A stretch of 64,000 nt of DNA from Dama dama (lineage: Eukaryota; Chordata; Mammalia; Artiodactyla; Cervidae): assembly GCF_033118175.1 (NCBI RefSeq), contig NC_083714.1, positions 9,424,001 through 9,488,000 on the forward strand, in the 5' to 3' direction. The notes under the pieces were generated by a model, which was not told the DNA's origin, did not search any database, and saw nothing but the letters and a program-made list of their open reading frames with translations. Both the position numbers and the translations under genes were made by a program. This document shows, in pieces, positions 9,661-22,375 of the stretch; positions within the stretch are counted from its first letter, which is position 1, and every line of letters begins with the position of its first letter.

Positions 9661-10560
9661 GTAGTTCTACCTGGCAAAAGCCAAATGAAACATAAGGAAT
9701 AATCAGACTATCTAAATGCTTCTGTAGCCTTCACCTAGGCCTAGAGAGCACTTTGCAGGAGCCATCGATAGCACCTAAGTTGAAGAAAATTCAGCTTCAG
9801 GTCTTTGAGAGTCTGACTTCTGTAAACCAGGTCCATAATGCCAGAGGAAGGATGCAGGCCATGTTTGGGCCATTTGTGCACCAACTGAGTATTTATAAGC
9901 CTGGTTAAGCAACCCTAGCTTGAACAGTAACTCTCCAACCTAGGGAAGGAGCTCCTGGAAAATGGGACCAGTCTGGCAAGCCACTGCCTCCAATTCTGAA
10001 CAAAAACCTCAGTGAATTGGAATAAAAGGAAAAATGGCAAAACCAGTCTCCAAATATAAAACACAAACAGAACTAAACATATTTATAGAAAAGTAAAATA
10101 TCCTTAAAAGTCAACCAAGATAAATGTTTTTTTCTTGACAATGCTTTAATCCCAGAAAAACAGCCTTAAATGTATACTTGGTGAATAAATATGAGAGTTG
10201 TTGCCTGGGGGGAAAAGATTACACATCTAAGTAACCTTCTTAGTGAGAGAAAAGGAATAATACAGAAAGTATTATTCTGTACAAAGGATGTTTCTTTCAA
10301 ACATTTGTGATGATACATTGAAAATTTTTTAAAATTAATTTGTTTATTTTAATTGGAGAATCTTGGAAAAATGTGTGGGTGTGTGGAAAGTATAAATCAC
10401 AGAAATTAAACCCTCTCCCCTCCCCACAAAAAGACTTAAGGATTAAGGAAATGGAAGAAATTGAGGTCACCAAGGAACTGCCATCCCAAATGGCCAAGTA
10501 TCCAAATGTATTAATGTCAGACCATTTCTTAATGGTCTAATACTTAAGTATTTTTGTTGT
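9661..10560. other. Unassigned stretch upstream of the H2B array
   Basis: No coding signal or repeat that I recognise. It contains an isolated TATTTATAAG near 9890. Confidence 0.4.
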
Positions 10561-10561
10561 T

Positions 10562-10805
10562 AAGCTTCCCTGGTGGCTCACATGGTAAAGAACCGCACAC
10601 ATCGCCCCCTCCCCCCACCGCCACCAATGCAGGAGACATAAGAGATGCGGGTTCGATCCCTGGGTTGGGAAGATCCCCTTGAGGACGGCATGGCAACCCA
10701 CTCTGTATTGTTGCCTGGAGAATCCCCATGGACAGAGGAACCTGGCAGGTTACACTCCATAGGGTCACAAAGAGTTGGACACAACTGAAGAGACTTGGCA
10801 CAGAC
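10562..10805 (+). mobile_element. Bov-tA SINE
   Basis: Full-length plus-strand copy starting GCTTCCCTGGTGGCTCACAT. It has a C-rich expansion in the tRNA-derived part (10601-10625) and ends at GACACAACTGAAGAGACTTG. Confidence 0.92.
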
Positions 10806-10892
10806 ACAAACATTTTTGTTGTTGTTAATGAAGTAGTGTCAGATAATGAAGAAAATTACATTTTTATTTAAAAGAAATAGAATATGAAGGGG

Positions 10893-11108
10893 GCTTCCCA
10901 GGTGGCACTAGTGGTAAAGAACCTGCCTTCTGATGCAGGAAACATAAGAGACACGGGTTCAATCCCTGGGTTGGGAAGATCCCCTGGAGGAGGGCATGGC
11001 AACCCACTCCAGTATTCTTGCCTGGAAAATCCTATGGACAGAAGAGCCTGGTGGACTCCATTAGGGCTGCAAAGAGTTGGACATGACTGAAACAACTTAG
11101 CGTAGCAT
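10893..11108 (+). mobile_element. Bov-tA SINE
   Basis: Full-length plus-strand copy, GGCTTCCCAGGTGGCACTAG to GAAACAACTTAGCGTAGC. Confidence 0.92.
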
Positions 11109-12051
11109 AATATGAAAAGAGTACACTAAAAAGAGTTTTGAGTTGTCACATTTATAAATAAGGATATAAAAATTCTGTATAAATGATTAGCAATTATATC
11201 TGGTATGGGAAAAGATGAGCCAAACAGACAAAATATTTCAAACTGAGTAAATTACAAATGATTCACTTTACAATGTTAAAGGGAAAAAACCTTAATTAGT
11301 CTCCTTTGCTAACATGATGTTTGTTTCATGGTCAGATACTAAAATTACCATCTTTAGAGACCAGATGCACAAAATTTGACTTTCTCATCAGGAATAACTT
11401 ATCTGGTATATTAGAAAAACATTAGAAATATTAGAAAAATCTTATAAAAGAACTTGAAAAAAGGATTTTACTGCAAAGACCTAGACAAACTCGCAAAATC
11501 AGCAACAAGTAAATCCACCTGGTGGGGTGGGATGCCATGTGATTGACCTACACATCAAAATTAATTTGGGGAAAGTGAAGGTTCTTTTCAGAGCTGTGTG
11601 TTCAGGGAAAGAGCTATGGATATTTTCCAAAAAAACATTCACTAAGTCACTTTGGATCATGCTAATTGTTGTTGCTTCAAAACGCCAATATTTCTCACTA
11701 TGCCATACAAATGTTTTTACTAAAGTTATTGTAGCACATTGGTCTCATACATATTGTGTTAGAAGGCATTTTGATATATTGAATCCATTAGGACAGTTGT
11801 ATGTTTTGGCTGTTTCGCACTTGTAAATTCAGGAAATAAACAGAAGCATTAATAAAATAACATTTAAATGCCCGATAATTCAGCTGAGAGTGCAGGGGTG
11901 ATTGAGACAGGTGAATTTGGTGAATAAAGAGACAAACCTGGCTTGATGTTAAAGACTGATGGGGATAATAAGTACATCTGACTTTTAACCTGATGGGAGA
12001 ATGAGGAACAATCATGCTCTGATGCTGTGTTTTTGGAAAAGGCTAAATAAG
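11109..12051. other. Unassigned single-copy-looking stretch
   Basis: AT-rich. There is an open frame of about 100 codons at 11527-11826 without any recognisable family or codon bias, so I do not call a gene. Confidence 0.4.
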
Positions 12052-12052
12052 G

Positions 12053-12253
12053 GAAGTGAAGTTGCTCAGTCATGTACGACTCTTTGTGATCCCATTGACT
12101 GTAGCCTACCAGGCTCCTCCGTCCATGGAATTTTCCAGGCAAGAGTACTGGAGAGGGTTGCCATTTCCTTCTCCAGGGGATCTTCCCGACCCAGGGATCG
12201 AACCCAGGTTTTCCGCATTGCAGGCAGATGCTTTACCCTCAGCCACCAGCTGT
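12053..12253 (-). mobile_element. Bov-tA SINE
   Basis: Minus-strand copy from GTGAAGTTGCTCAGTCATG to the complement of the tRNA start (CAGATGCTTTACCCTCAGCC). Confidence 0.92.
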
Positions 12254-13410
12254 AACTACAGTAAATAACATACTGCAAGTGTGAATCAGGGAGAAACAGT
12301 GTCAACAGAATAAAAATACCATAAACTTCTTTTGAATTCATTTTAATAAATAACAGCAACAAAATGCCCAGAAAGAGAAAAATCAAAATTTTCAAAAAAT
12401 AATATCTTTGTTAAGTCTCCAAGATTCTGAAATTACTGTTATATTTCATTCAGATTTATTTGTTTTTGTTCTTTTCTGGTCTATAATCTTTCATTTTTAA
12501 AAACATAAGCCTTCATGATCTGCAATTATGTGTCATTCTGAGAATGAGAGAATCCAGTGAGAGTAGTTCATGTCCCATTCTCCACTAGTTCAGCCAGTGA
12601 AGGACCTGCCTCTTGATTATATTAATACAATGGTATTAATTATATTAATAGATGGTAATAGATCAAGAGAAATATGACTCTCCCCCACGATCTTTTTCGT
12701 CAAGCTATCTGAATATTAAAGTTATTTTATTTTTTTCATCACCCAGCATGTATGCCTGACAAAATAAAACCCAAAATATTAACTTGACAGGATGAAAACT
12801 TCATCCCAAGACAGAGACCAATACGATGGGGTTGGCCCTGATTCCTAACCCATCATCGGCCTCCTCCTTCTTGATTATGACCAGTCGCTCCTGAATAAGA
12901 AGGGGATGAAATGAGTGTTGGGTGGAGGGGAAGAAAGCTTGAAAAAGTGGACATTTATGCTTTCTTCTTAATAAAAAGGACTTTAAAAGCAAATCTAGGA
13001 TTATTGGTGAGCACAAGCGGAGCATGAAGCTCTATACTCCCCTCTAGCTGGCTGTCAATCCAGCCCTTGCCATGCTGCCTAGCGTCCATCTAGGGGTTGT
13101 GACTCGGCCAGTCCTGCTGCTCACCACCTCTGCTGGTGCCCTAGAATTCTTCTGAAATCTGGAAACCTGTCTATGATGTAACTAAGTCTTCCTTAAAAAT
13201 GTTCCTTACACAGAGGTAAGTGTGAAAAATGTCACCTCTTGGGAACTGGAGTTAGGTGGGGACCATATAACGTTGGGAAGACATGATATTTGACCAGATA
13301 TTTTGTCATACACCACTGGGAATTTTGTTGTAAGAAATCATAAGACTCAGTTATTGCTCTTGCTAAAATAATTCGACTGGCATAGTGAATTCTATCCCAT
13401 ATAGGAACAC
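12254..13410. other. Unassigned stretch
   Basis: No clear gene. The part at 12790-13150 is less AT-rich than its surroundings and could be an old gene or regulatory remnant, but no frame gives a family that I know. Confidence 0.35.
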
Positions 13411-13424
13411 AATGTCTTTTCCCA

Positions 13425-13530
13425 GATGGGATCTTCACAGAGAGGTAAAGGGCATTACCCAAGGTCACATAGCTACTGGGTAAGAACCGACACCAGGACC
13501 CAGGTGATCTCCCAAATCTCTCTCTTGTGT
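13425..13530 (-). mobile_element. MIR SINE fragment
   Basis: Reverse-complement MIR core with the diagnostic CCAAGGTCACATAGCTACTG followed by CACCAGGACCCAGGT. Confidence 0.7.
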
Positions 13531-13644
13531 CTGGTCTATCAGACATGGTATTAGCCTTTGAGTGTTTGGACCTATCAGAAGCTTATAGAAACTGTTTCTC
13601 TGCATTAATCTGCTTGACAGGAAATAATTTAAAAGAAAAGCTAT

Positions 13645-15017
13645 TTGTTCAGTCGCTAAGTCATTTCCCACTCTTTCTGACCCCATGGACTGCAGCATGC
13701 CAGGTTCCTCTGTCCTCCACTATTTCCTGGAGTTTGCTCAAACTCATGTCCATTGCGTTGGTGATGCCATCCAACCATCTTATCCTCTGTCACCCCCTTC
13801 TCCTTTTGCTTTCAATCTTTCCCAGCATCAGGGTCTTTTCTAATGAGTCGACTCTCCATATCAGGTGGCCAAAGTATTGGAGCTTCAGCAACAGTCCTTC
13901 CAATGAATATTCAGGGTTGATTTCCTTTAGGGTTTACTGGTTTGATCTCCTTGCAATACAAGGGACTCTCAAGAGTCTTCTCCAGCACCACAATTTGAAA
14001 GCATCAATTCTTTGGTGTTCAGCCTTCTTTATGGTCCAACTTTCACATCTGTACATGACTAGTGATGTAGTTGACCATGCTGCTGCTGCTGCTGCTAAGT
14101 CGCATCAGTTGTGTCTGACTCTGTGCGACCCCATAGACGGCAGCCCACCAGGCTCCTCCGACCTTGGGATTCTCCAGGCAAGAGTACTGGAGTGGGTTGC
14201 CATTTCCTTCTCCAATGCATGAAAGTGAAAAGTGAAAGTGAAGTCACTCAGTCGTGTCCAACTCTTCGCAACCCCATGGACTGCAGCCTACCAGGCTCCT
14301 CCGTCCATGGGATTTTCCAGGCAAGGGTACTGGAATGGGTTAGGGACTATATGGACCTTTGTCAGCAAAGTGATGTCTGTGCTTTTTAATATGCTGTCTA
14401 GATTCGCCATAACTTTCCTTTTAAGGAGCAAGCATCTTTTAATTTCATGGCTGCAGTCACCATCTGCAGTGATTTTGGAGCCCAAGAAAATAAAATCTGC
14501 CACTGTTTCCACTTTCCCCCCATCTATTTGCCATGAAATGATGGGACTGGATGCCATGATTTTAGCTTTTTTAATGAAGAGTTTTTAGCAAGCTGTTCAC
14601 TCTCCTCTTTCACCTTCATCAAGAGGTTCTTTAGCTCTTCTTCACTTTCTGCCATTAGAGTGGTATCATCTGCATATCTGAGGCTGTTGGTATTTCTCCT
14701 GGCAATCTTGTTTCCAGCTTGTGCTCTATCCAGCCTGGCATTTCGTGTGATGTTCTCTGCAAAGAATTTAAATAAGCAGGGTGACAGTACACAGCCTTGT
14801 TGTATTCCTTTCCCAATTTGGAATCAGCCCATTATTCCAAGTACAGTTCTAACTGTTGCTTCTTGACCCACATACAGGTTTCTCAGGAGAAAGGTATGTG
14901 GTCTGGTATTCCCATCTCTTTAAGAATTTTCCACAGTTTGTTGTGATCCATACAGTCAAAGGCTTTAGGGTAGTCAAAGAACCAGAAGTAGAATTTTTTC
15001 TGGAACTCCCTTGTTTA
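13645..15017 (-). mobile_element. BovB LINE 3' part, interrupted by BovA2
   Basis: Minus-strand BovB covering RT to the 3' end. The plus text shows CTCAAACTCATGTCCATTGC, and the minus translation shows MASSPIISWQIDGG and FIFLGSKITADGDCS. It is 5'-truncated at about 15017 and followed by an AATA-rich run (15025-15065). A BovA2 element splits it. Confidence 0.9.
14083..14343 (-). mobile_element. BovA2 SINE (dimeric BovA)
   Basis: Begins with a GCT trinucleotide run (CTGCTGCTGCTGCTAAGTCG). It contains two BovA monomers, each with AGTCGTGTC-like and CTCCAGGCAAG-type cores, joined by GAAAGTGAAAAGTGAAAGTG. It interrupts BovB. Confidence 0.92.
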
Positions 15018-15065
15018 CTTCATGATTCAACAAATAATAAATAAAATAATAAAAAATAAATAAAA

Positions 15066-15429
15066 GCTAATACAGTGTTAATTTCCTTGACCCATCTCAG
15101 CCTCCACTTGGGGAATTAATCCAAATTAAAATATATAAGCATAAAATGCATAATGTTTTTCCCTTAATAAACTCCAACAGTTGGGAATGTCACACATCAG
15201 GTTGAGTTCCAGGGTCTGCTTCTGCTTTTCCCTCTCCCTAAATTCTTTCTTGTGGCCACAAATCTGCCTCCATTTGTGACTCCTCTGCTAAGTGCTTTTG
15301 TAGGCAGGAGAGAGAGAAGGATTTACAGTGGAAGTATCAGTGTTATATTTGTGATGTTTACCCCATGTTGTTTGTGTTTGTAGTTTGCTCATTTTCATGT
15401 CTGTATTATAACGCATTATAGGATTATAA
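15066..15429. other. Unassigned stretch
   Basis: Nothing recognisable. Confidence 0.35.
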
Positions 15430-15690
15430 CACTCTTTTTTGCTTGATGGATATTTGCATTGCTGTACGTTTTAAGCTTACCAATCAGTCTTCTTCATATC
15501 TTTTGGTGGACACAAAGACATATTTCTGTGGAAATATACCAAGACTGCAACTGCTGAGTCAAAATGTACATGAATGTCTAGCCTTAGTAGACATTGTTTT
15601 CTAAAGTGGCTATATAAATTTATACTTCCACCTAGAGTACATATGTGGGTTCCAGTTATTCTCTATCCTTGCCAACACTTTACTGTCAGT
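15430..15690 (-). mobile_element. Old L1 3' UTR fragment
   Basis: Contains the classic old L1 sequence GTTTTCTAAAGTGGCTATAT and CTTGCCAACACTTTACTGTC in reverse orientation. Confidence 0.75.
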
Positions 15691-15724
15691 CTTTTTTTTA
15701 GAAATGGATTCTTTTTTTAAAATA

Positions 15725-15993
15725 ATTTTTTTATTTTTGGCTATGCTGGGTCTCTTTTGCTATGAGCGGGCTTTCTCCAGTTGTGACGAGCAGAGCCCAC
15801 TGTCTAGTTGCAGTGTGAGGGCTTCTCATTGCAGTGGCCCCCCTTTCTGTGGAAAGGGCATGCAGGCTCAGTAGTTGTGGCCCACAGGCTTAGTTGCTCC
15901 AAGGTATGTGGGATCCTCCCAGACCAGGGATCAAACCTGCATCCTCTGCATTGGCAGGTGGATTCTTAACAACTAGACCACCAGGGAAGTCCA
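15725..15993 (-). mobile_element. CHR-1-type long SINE
   Basis: Reverse complement. It contains GGCTTCTCATTGCAGTGG and TAGTTGTGGCCCACAGGCTT and ends with AGACCACCAGGGAAGTCC. Confidence 0.88.
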
Positions 15994-16621
15994 CTGTCAA
16001 GTCTTTTGACTGCTATTCATTCTCCCATTTAACAGATGGATGGGCAAACCAACTGGGCCTAAAAGAGGTTAAATATATTTTTTTAAGTTCCAAGTCTGAA
16101 TTCTAGGCTCTTCCCACTAGGCCATCAACTTTTACTGCATGGGTTTTCAGTACTCAAGAATTAGTTGTTTCAAAAATACATGCAATGATTTTTTGTAAGA
16201 TTAAAATTATATTAAAGTTACCCTCTTAAATGAATAAAATGTTACCTGAAATTTACCCTGAAATGCATGAATATTAGTACTTACTCAACATCATATCTTA
16301 ATAGTAATGGTTGTGGTGGTGGTAGAGGTTTAGTTGTTTCCTTTGGTCTAGGACCTGGGTTGACAAAATTTCTTTGTAAAGGACCAGATAGTAAATATTT
16401 TAGGCTTTGTGCACTATCTATTATCAAACCTGGTATTTTCATTTCCTTTATATAGGTTGTTCTGGTTACTATTGGTGCATAACAAATTACTCCAAAAATT
16501 AGCAGATTAAAATAATCATTTATATTCAGAAAGTATTCAGCTGCTAGGTTCTTTATTATTGTTATTCCACTATTATTTTCTTCCAGTTTTGCTGAGATAT
16601 AATTGTCATATAATACTGTAT
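15994..16621. other. Mostly unassigned, possible old interspersed repeat
   Basis: The part around 16455-16560 (TTGGTGCATAACAAATTACT) resembles an ancient mammalian interspersed repeat whose family I cannot name. The rest is unassigned. Confidence 0.35.
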
Positions 16622-16622
16622 A

Positions 16623-16822
16623 AGTTTCAGATGGTAAAGAATCTGCCTGTAATGTAAGAGACCTGGGTTCGATCCCTGGGTTGGAAGGGAAGATCCTCTG
16701 GGGAAGGAAATGGCAACCCACTCCAGTATTCTTGGAGAATACTGTGGACAGAGGAGCCTGGTGGGCTGCTGTCTATGGGGTCGCACAGAGTCGGACATGA
16801 CTGAAGCGACTTAGCGTAGCAT
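16623..16822 (+). mobile_element. Bov-tA SINE
   Basis: Plus strand, TCAGATGGTAAAGAATCTGC to GAAGCGACTTAGCGTAGCAT. It lacks the first bases of the tRNA part. Confidence 0.92.
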
Positions 16823-16973
16823 GCATCATCTTAAGTAGATACAAAATCAAAGAAATAGAAAAAAATTTTTGTGATGAGAATTCAAGATTTACTCTCTTAT
16901 TATTCATGTATAACATATGGCAGTGTTAAATATATTATCTTGTACATTACGTCCCTACTACTTATTTATCTTG

Positions 16974-17191
16974 GGCTTCCCTGGTGGCTCAATGATAAAG
17001 AATTCACCTGCCAATGCAGGAGACAAGAAACACAGATTGGATCCCAGGGTCGGGAAGATCCCCTGGAGAAGGAAATAGCAACCCACTCCAGTATTCTTGC
17101 CTGGGAAATCCCATGGACAGAGGAGCCTGGTGAGTTACAGTCTGTGGGGTCAAAAAAAAGTCAGACATGACTTTGCAACTAAACAACAACA
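16974..17191 (+). mobile_element. Bov-tA SINE
   Basis: Full-length plus-strand copy, GGGCTTCCCTGGTGGCTCAA to CTTTGCAACTAAACAACAAC. Confidence 0.92.
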
Positions 17192-17289
17192 GCTTACATA
17201 TCTTATAATTGGAAGTTGTACCTTTTGTCTGCCTTCATCCAATTCTCTTTCACCCTTCCCCACTCTGGTAACCACAAATCTGATCTCTT

Positions 17290-18410
17290 TTTCTTTATTT
17301 GTTTTTGAAGTTTAATTGACCTACAACACTGAGTTAGTTCCTGTTACACGACATAGTGCTTTGGAATTTCTAAACATTTCAAAATGACCACTGCAATAAG
17401 TCAAATCACAATATGTCACTATACCAATATATTACATAGTTGTTGATTATATTCCACACTGCATATTTCATACTGGTGACATTTATTTTGCAACATGAAG
17501 TTTGTACTTCTTTATCTCTCTCACTTAGTTCTTTCCTCCCCCAACTCCCCTCTCCTTTGGCACCCACCTGTTTGTCCTCTGTATATGTAACTGTTTGTTT
17601 TGTTATGTTTATTCATTTGTTTTAGTTTTTAGATTCCACATATAAGTGAAATCATACAACATTTGTCTTTGATTTATTTAATTCAGCATAATACCACCTA
17701 GATCAAATCATGTTGCTATAAATGGTAAGAATTCATTCTTTTTTCATGGCTGAGTAATATTCCATTATATATCACATCTTCTCTATCCATTCATCTATTG
17801 ATGGGCACTTTGGTTGCTTCCCTATCTTGCCTATTGTAAAGAATGCTGCAATGAACATATGGGTGCATATATTTTTTCTAATTAATGTTTTTGTTTTCTT
17901 CAGATAAATACCCAGAAGTGGAATTGCTGGATCATATGGTAGTTCTATATTTAATATTTTGAGGAATCTCTATAGTGTTTTCCATAGTGGATGCATGCTC
18001 AGTCGTGTCTGACTCTTTGGGACCTCAGGGACTGTAGCCCACCAGGCTCCTCTGTTTCCCAGGCAAGAATACTGGAGTGAGTTGCCATTTCCTCCTTTAT
18101 GGGATCTTCCCAACCCAGAGATTGAATCCACATCTCCTGCATCTCCTGCACCAGCAGGCAAATTATTTACCACTGAGCCACCTGGGAAGCCCTTTTCATA
18201 GTGGCTGCACCAATTTACATCCCCGCCAACAATGGGGCTCCCTTTTCTTCACATCCTTGCCAACACTTGTTATTTGTTATCTTTTTAATAATAGCCATTC
18301 TGACAGGTGAGATGATACCTCATTGTTGTTTTTATTTGTAATTCTCTGATGATTAGTGAGGTTAAGTATTTTTTCATGTGCCCATTAGCATGTATCAGCT
18401 CTTTATTCCA
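17290..18410 (-). mobile_element. L1 3' end, interrupted by a SINE
   Basis: Reverse-complement L1 3' UTR with hallmarks ATTCCACATATAAGTGAAAT, GGCTGAGTAATATTCCATTA and AGAAGTGGAATTGCTGGATC. It is interrupted by a SINE at about 17990-18195. Confidence 0.88.
17990..18195 (-). mobile_element. Bov-tA SINE in L1
   Basis: Minus-strand copy between TTTTCCATAGTGG (left) and TTTTCATAGTGG (right), a near-perfect target duplication. Confidence 0.92.
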
Positions 18411-20145
18411 TTTTTACTGAAAAATAGTATTCCATTATTATAGCACATTTTTTTTTTTTATCCATTCATCAGATCATGAACATTAGGGATATTTCCACCT
18501 TTTAATTATTATGAGTAATGCTGCCAAGGACATTTGCATATAAGTTTTTGTGTGATATTTTCCCATTTATCTAGAAGTGGAATTGTCAAATCATACAATA
18601 ACTTAATGTTTAACATTTTGAGAAACTGCCAGACAGCCTGTTTTCTACAGGTACACCATTTCCCATTCCCACCATCATTGAGTGATGGTTCTAATTTCTC
18701 CACGTATTTGCAAATGCTTGTTATTATCTGCCTTTTTATTATATGGATATGAAGTGGTATCTCATTGTGGTTTTGATTTGCATTACCCTGGCAGCTAATA
18801 ATGTTGAACATCATGCTTATTGGTTTTCTATACATTTTCTTTGCTGAAATATCTATTCAGATCTTTGACCATTTCTATTTATTTATTTATTCATTGCACC
18901 ACGAGGCTTGTGGGATCTAAGTTCCAACTAGGGACTGAACCCATGGCCTTGGCAGTGAAAGTAAACACAGTACTAACTACTGGACAACCAGGGAATTCCC
19001 TGCCTATTTTTAATTGAGTTGTAAGTGCTTTTTGTATATTCTAGATATAAGTCCCTTATCAGGCATATTACTTTCAAAAATTTTCTGTGGGTTGTGTTTT
19101 CACTTTATTAATTGTATTGTTTAAATTTAAAAGTTTTCCATTTTGGCGAGGCCCCATTTTTCTATATTTCTTTTATTACTTGAACTTTTAGTGTCATACT
19201 GAAGAAATCATCACTTAATCCAAGATCATGAAGAGTTACACCTTTATTTTCTCCTAAGAGTTTAATAGTTTTAACTCCTATATTTAGGACTTCATTTATT
19301 TTAAGTTCTGTATACGGTGTGGTGTGGGAGTCCAAATTCATTTTTTGCATGTGGATATCTAGTTGTCTCACCATCATTTGCTAAAAAGACTCTTCTTTAA
19401 GCACTAAATTTTCTTGGCATTCTGGTTGAAAACCAATTGATTGTAAATCTGAGGCTTTATTTATGTATTCTCAATTCTGTTGGTCTGTATGTCCTTCTGC
19501 CAGTGCCACATTGTCCTGATTCCTGTAGATCTATGGTTAAGTTTTGAAACTTGAAAGTGGGAGACCTCAAACTTTATCCTTCTCTTTCAAGATTATTTTT
19601 GTCTATTCTGAGTTCATTGCATTTCTGTATGAATTTTGGGATCAGCTTGTCAAAATCTGCAGAGAAACCATCTGAGATTTTGAGAGAGGTTGTGTTGAGC
19701 CTGTAGATCAATTTAGGAAATATTGCCCATCTTAATGATACGAAGTCTACCAATCTATGAAACATAGGATAACTTTCCATTTATTTATGTAGTCTTTAAT
19801 TTTGTTCAACAACGTTTTATAGTTTTCAGTATAAAATTCTTGGACTTTCAAATTTTATTTCTAAGTATTTTATTCTTTTTGATATTTTAGATGGAAATGC
19901 TACTTTTCTTTCCTCTTTGAATTACTCATTGCTAGTATATAGAAACACACTCAATTTTTGTTTATTGATCTTGTATTTCTGCCACATTGCTGAACTCTTT
20001 CATTCTCATAGTTCTTTAGTGAATTCCTTGGGATTTTCTATATGTGTGATCATATCATTTGTAAATAGAGATAGTTTTTACTTCTTCCCTTCCAATCTAG
20101 AAACTTTTCATTTTATTTTTCTTGATCTGAAAAGAAATTGAGTGT
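18411..20145 (-). mobile_element. Older L1: 3' UTR and ORF2 C-terminal part
   Basis: A second, more diverged minus-strand L1. It shows the 3' UTR (AGAAGTGGAATTGTCAAATC) and ORF2-side text (GTCTACCAATCTATGAAACA; GAGATTTTGAGAGAGGTTG). It is cut by a CHR SINE at 18880-19000. Confidence 0.82.
18880..19000 (-). mobile_element. CHR-2-type SINE in L1
   Basis: Reverse complement, with GACTGAACCCATGGCCTTGG and the ending CTGGACAACCAGGGAATTCC. Confidence 0.8.
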
Positions 20146-20394
20146 TTGTCAGAAAATAAGGCTCTTCATCTTCTTTAACTATTTAAATAATTATACAAAT
20201 TTACTTTCCATAATAACCTATACCTCACTACTGAACAGAAATGCTTCTTTATCATATACTAAAAACTTTTATACTTGGAGATGTTTTGTTCCTCTTACTG
20301 TCTTTATTTCAGTACTACAGCGAGTTAAGCTTGTAGCTTTATAAATCATTCTGCTTCACTGAAGTATGAGTTTTTCCATCAAGTATAAATGAAA
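20146..20394. other. Unassigned stretch
   Basis: AT-rich, no feature seen. Confidence 0.35.
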
Positions 20395-20449
20395 TCCACA
20401 CCAGATAACATAAGGTAACTAGCACAGTGCCTAGCACATAGGTGGTATT
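20395..20449 (+). mobile_element. MIR 3' fragment
   Basis: CTAGCACAGTGCCTAGCACA is the typical MIR 3' half. Confidence 0.5.
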
Positions 20450-20457
20450 CTCTAGAG

Positions 20458-20801
20458 CAAGGGTCCCCAACCCCCTGGGCCATGGACCAGTACTGGTCTG
20501 TGGCCTGTTAGGAATGGGCCAAACAGCAGGGGGTGAATAGCAGGTGAGCGAGGGAATCTTCATTTGTACCTACAGCTGCTCCCCATAACTCACATTACCG
20601 CCTGAGCTTCACCTCTGGTTACGTCAGTGGCGGCAGTAGATTCTCACAGGAGCACAAACCCCACTGTGAACTGTGCATGAAAGAGATCTAGGTTGTGCCC
20701 TCCTTATGAGATTCACTCCCAAACCAGCCCTAGTCAGGGTCCATGGAAAAATTATCTTCCACAAAACCAGTCCCTGTTGCCAAAAAAGTTGGGGACTGCT
20801 G
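20458..20801 (+). mobile_element. MER1-like hAT/Charlie DNA transposon fossil
   Basis: 344-bp non-autonomous element with terminal inverted repeats: start CAAGGGTCCCCAAC, end GTTGGGGACTGCTG. Inside it carries GGCCTGTTAGGAATGGGCC and GAAAGAGATCTAGGTTGTGC, characteristic of MER1. An 8-bp duplication is still visible (CTCTAGAG left, CTCCACAG right, 6 of 8 matching). It codes for nothing. Confidence 0.85.
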
Positions 20802-20984
20802 CTCCACAGGTCAATACCACATACTGTGGTTATCCTTTGGGTCACACCATCCACAGTAATTTCGGGTTATGGATGGTTAATCATTATTTTTACTGCATTT
20901 TGAGCACCCAACATAAAAGGATTATTTTTCTAACCAAATGTCCAAAGATAACCAGGGTAAGCAAATATACTAAGAAGATTATGT

Positions 20985-21046
20985 AACCCTGGTTGATTCC
21001 TGGGTGGGGAAGACCCCCTGGCGAAGGGATAGACAACTATATCTGT
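20985..21046 (+). mobile_element. Bov-tA SINE fragment
   Basis: Short middle portion only (GATTCCTGGGTGGGGAAGAC). Confidence 0.6.
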
Positions 21047-21324
21047 ACTGATGGACAACTGTGATGTTCCTTTTTTTCCCATTGTAAACAAAGCCTACAG
21101 AATCACTACTGTAGCCCCAATTCCAGCACAGGATAAATGCATAATAAATAATTGGTATGGGAATTTTAAAACATTAAAACACAAGATTCTATTTTAGCAT
21201 TTTATTAATTATCTCCATGGGTAAATATTCGAGTTGGAATTGCTGAACCAAAATATCAAATACTTTTATTTTTAAACAATTTACAAAATTGCCCTGCAGA
21301 AAATTTTTACCAGTACACTCTACA

Positions 21325-21595
21325 AGAGCAGGGAGGGGTCGGGGGTGGGAGGGAGGTGGGAGAGGATAGCAGCAGGAATTTGGGGTTAGTAGATGTAAAC
21401 TGATATATATAGAATGCATAAAGAAGGTGCTACTGTATAGCACAGGAACTATATTCAATACCCTGTGATAAACCATAATGGAAAAGAATATGAAGAAGAA
21501 TGTACATGTATACATAACAGTCACTTTGGTGTACAGCAACAATTAACACAATGTTTTAATGCAACTATACTTCAATTAAAAAAATTAGAAAAAAG
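21325..21595 (+). mobile_element. Ruminant L1 3' terminus
   Basis: GCTACTGTATAGCACAGGAA, CTGTGATAAACCATAATGGA and CAACTATACTTCAATTAAAA are the terminal ruminant L1 sequence, heavily 5'-truncated. Confidence 0.88.
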
Positions 21596-22375
21596 AGCAG
21601 GGAGAAATGCATGTGTCCCCAATCTCTTACGTTTTTATGTAATCAAATCCATCAATCCTGTTCTTAATTGTTCAACTTTCACTTATTATGTTTTTAAAGA
21701 CCTTCTACACGAAAAGCTTATGCAGAAGCAGAAGCTAGTTATTCAGAGCTTGTTATTCACAAGGGAGTTAGCCACCCTAACTTGTGTTTGGCTGAGACTT
21801 AAAGATAGGCAGGGCAATGGGAAAACTTGAGAGTGAAAAACAGGAAGACCATATTTTCTCTGATTGGAAGTTGTTGGCAGTGAAACGCTGGTGAGCCAGA
21901 GGTATTTTATGTTATTGGTTTGGGGAGCATATTTAGATTTCTCTAGTTAGCAGCAGGGCAAAAATAGGAAGGCTGGTAGTCATTGATCAAGTCCAGAAGA
22001 TTGCTGTAGAGGCTGTGGTTTGGCTTGTGGGGCTGCTTGCTACAGAGGTTGTGGGTTACAATTCTATTGTCATCTGGTCATTGTCCATGTATTCAGTCTC
22101 TCACTTAAAAATAAAAATCATTCTTTCATTTTGTTTCAAATATAAAATCATTTTCAGATCTAAATATTTAATTGATTAGAAAACTTATGTTTTGCATACC
22201 AGGAAAAAGGGACAATTTCACTTTGACGGTAACATTTTTTCCTAAAAGTGCAATATTCTACTCTTTGTACAATATTAAAGTTCACAGTCATAGGATTTCA
22301 TTTGTAAGTCTATGTTCTTTCAATGGAATTTAAGAGCAAAGTTAGACTCCTCCCCCAGACTGCCCAAACCATTTA
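21596..22375. other. Unassigned stretch upstream of TCEAL4
   Basis: No gene or repeat recognised. Confidence 0.4.

Noticed and set aside
10562..11108. tRNA-like B-box sequences (GGTTCGATCCC) in many places
   Set aside because: They belong to tRNA-derived SINEs. The tRNA body is degenerate and there is no complete cloverleaf.
11527..11826. 99-codon plus-strand open frame in single-copy-looking DNA
   Set aside because: No codon bias, family or promoter. The length is within chance for AT-rich DNA.
12790..13030. Possible coding remnant on the minus strand
   Set aside because: The frame of about 75 codons has no recognisable family or supporting splice or regulatory signals.
13527..14222. 231-codon plus-strand open frame
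   Set aside because: Antisense of minus-strand BovB running into a BovA2 SINE.
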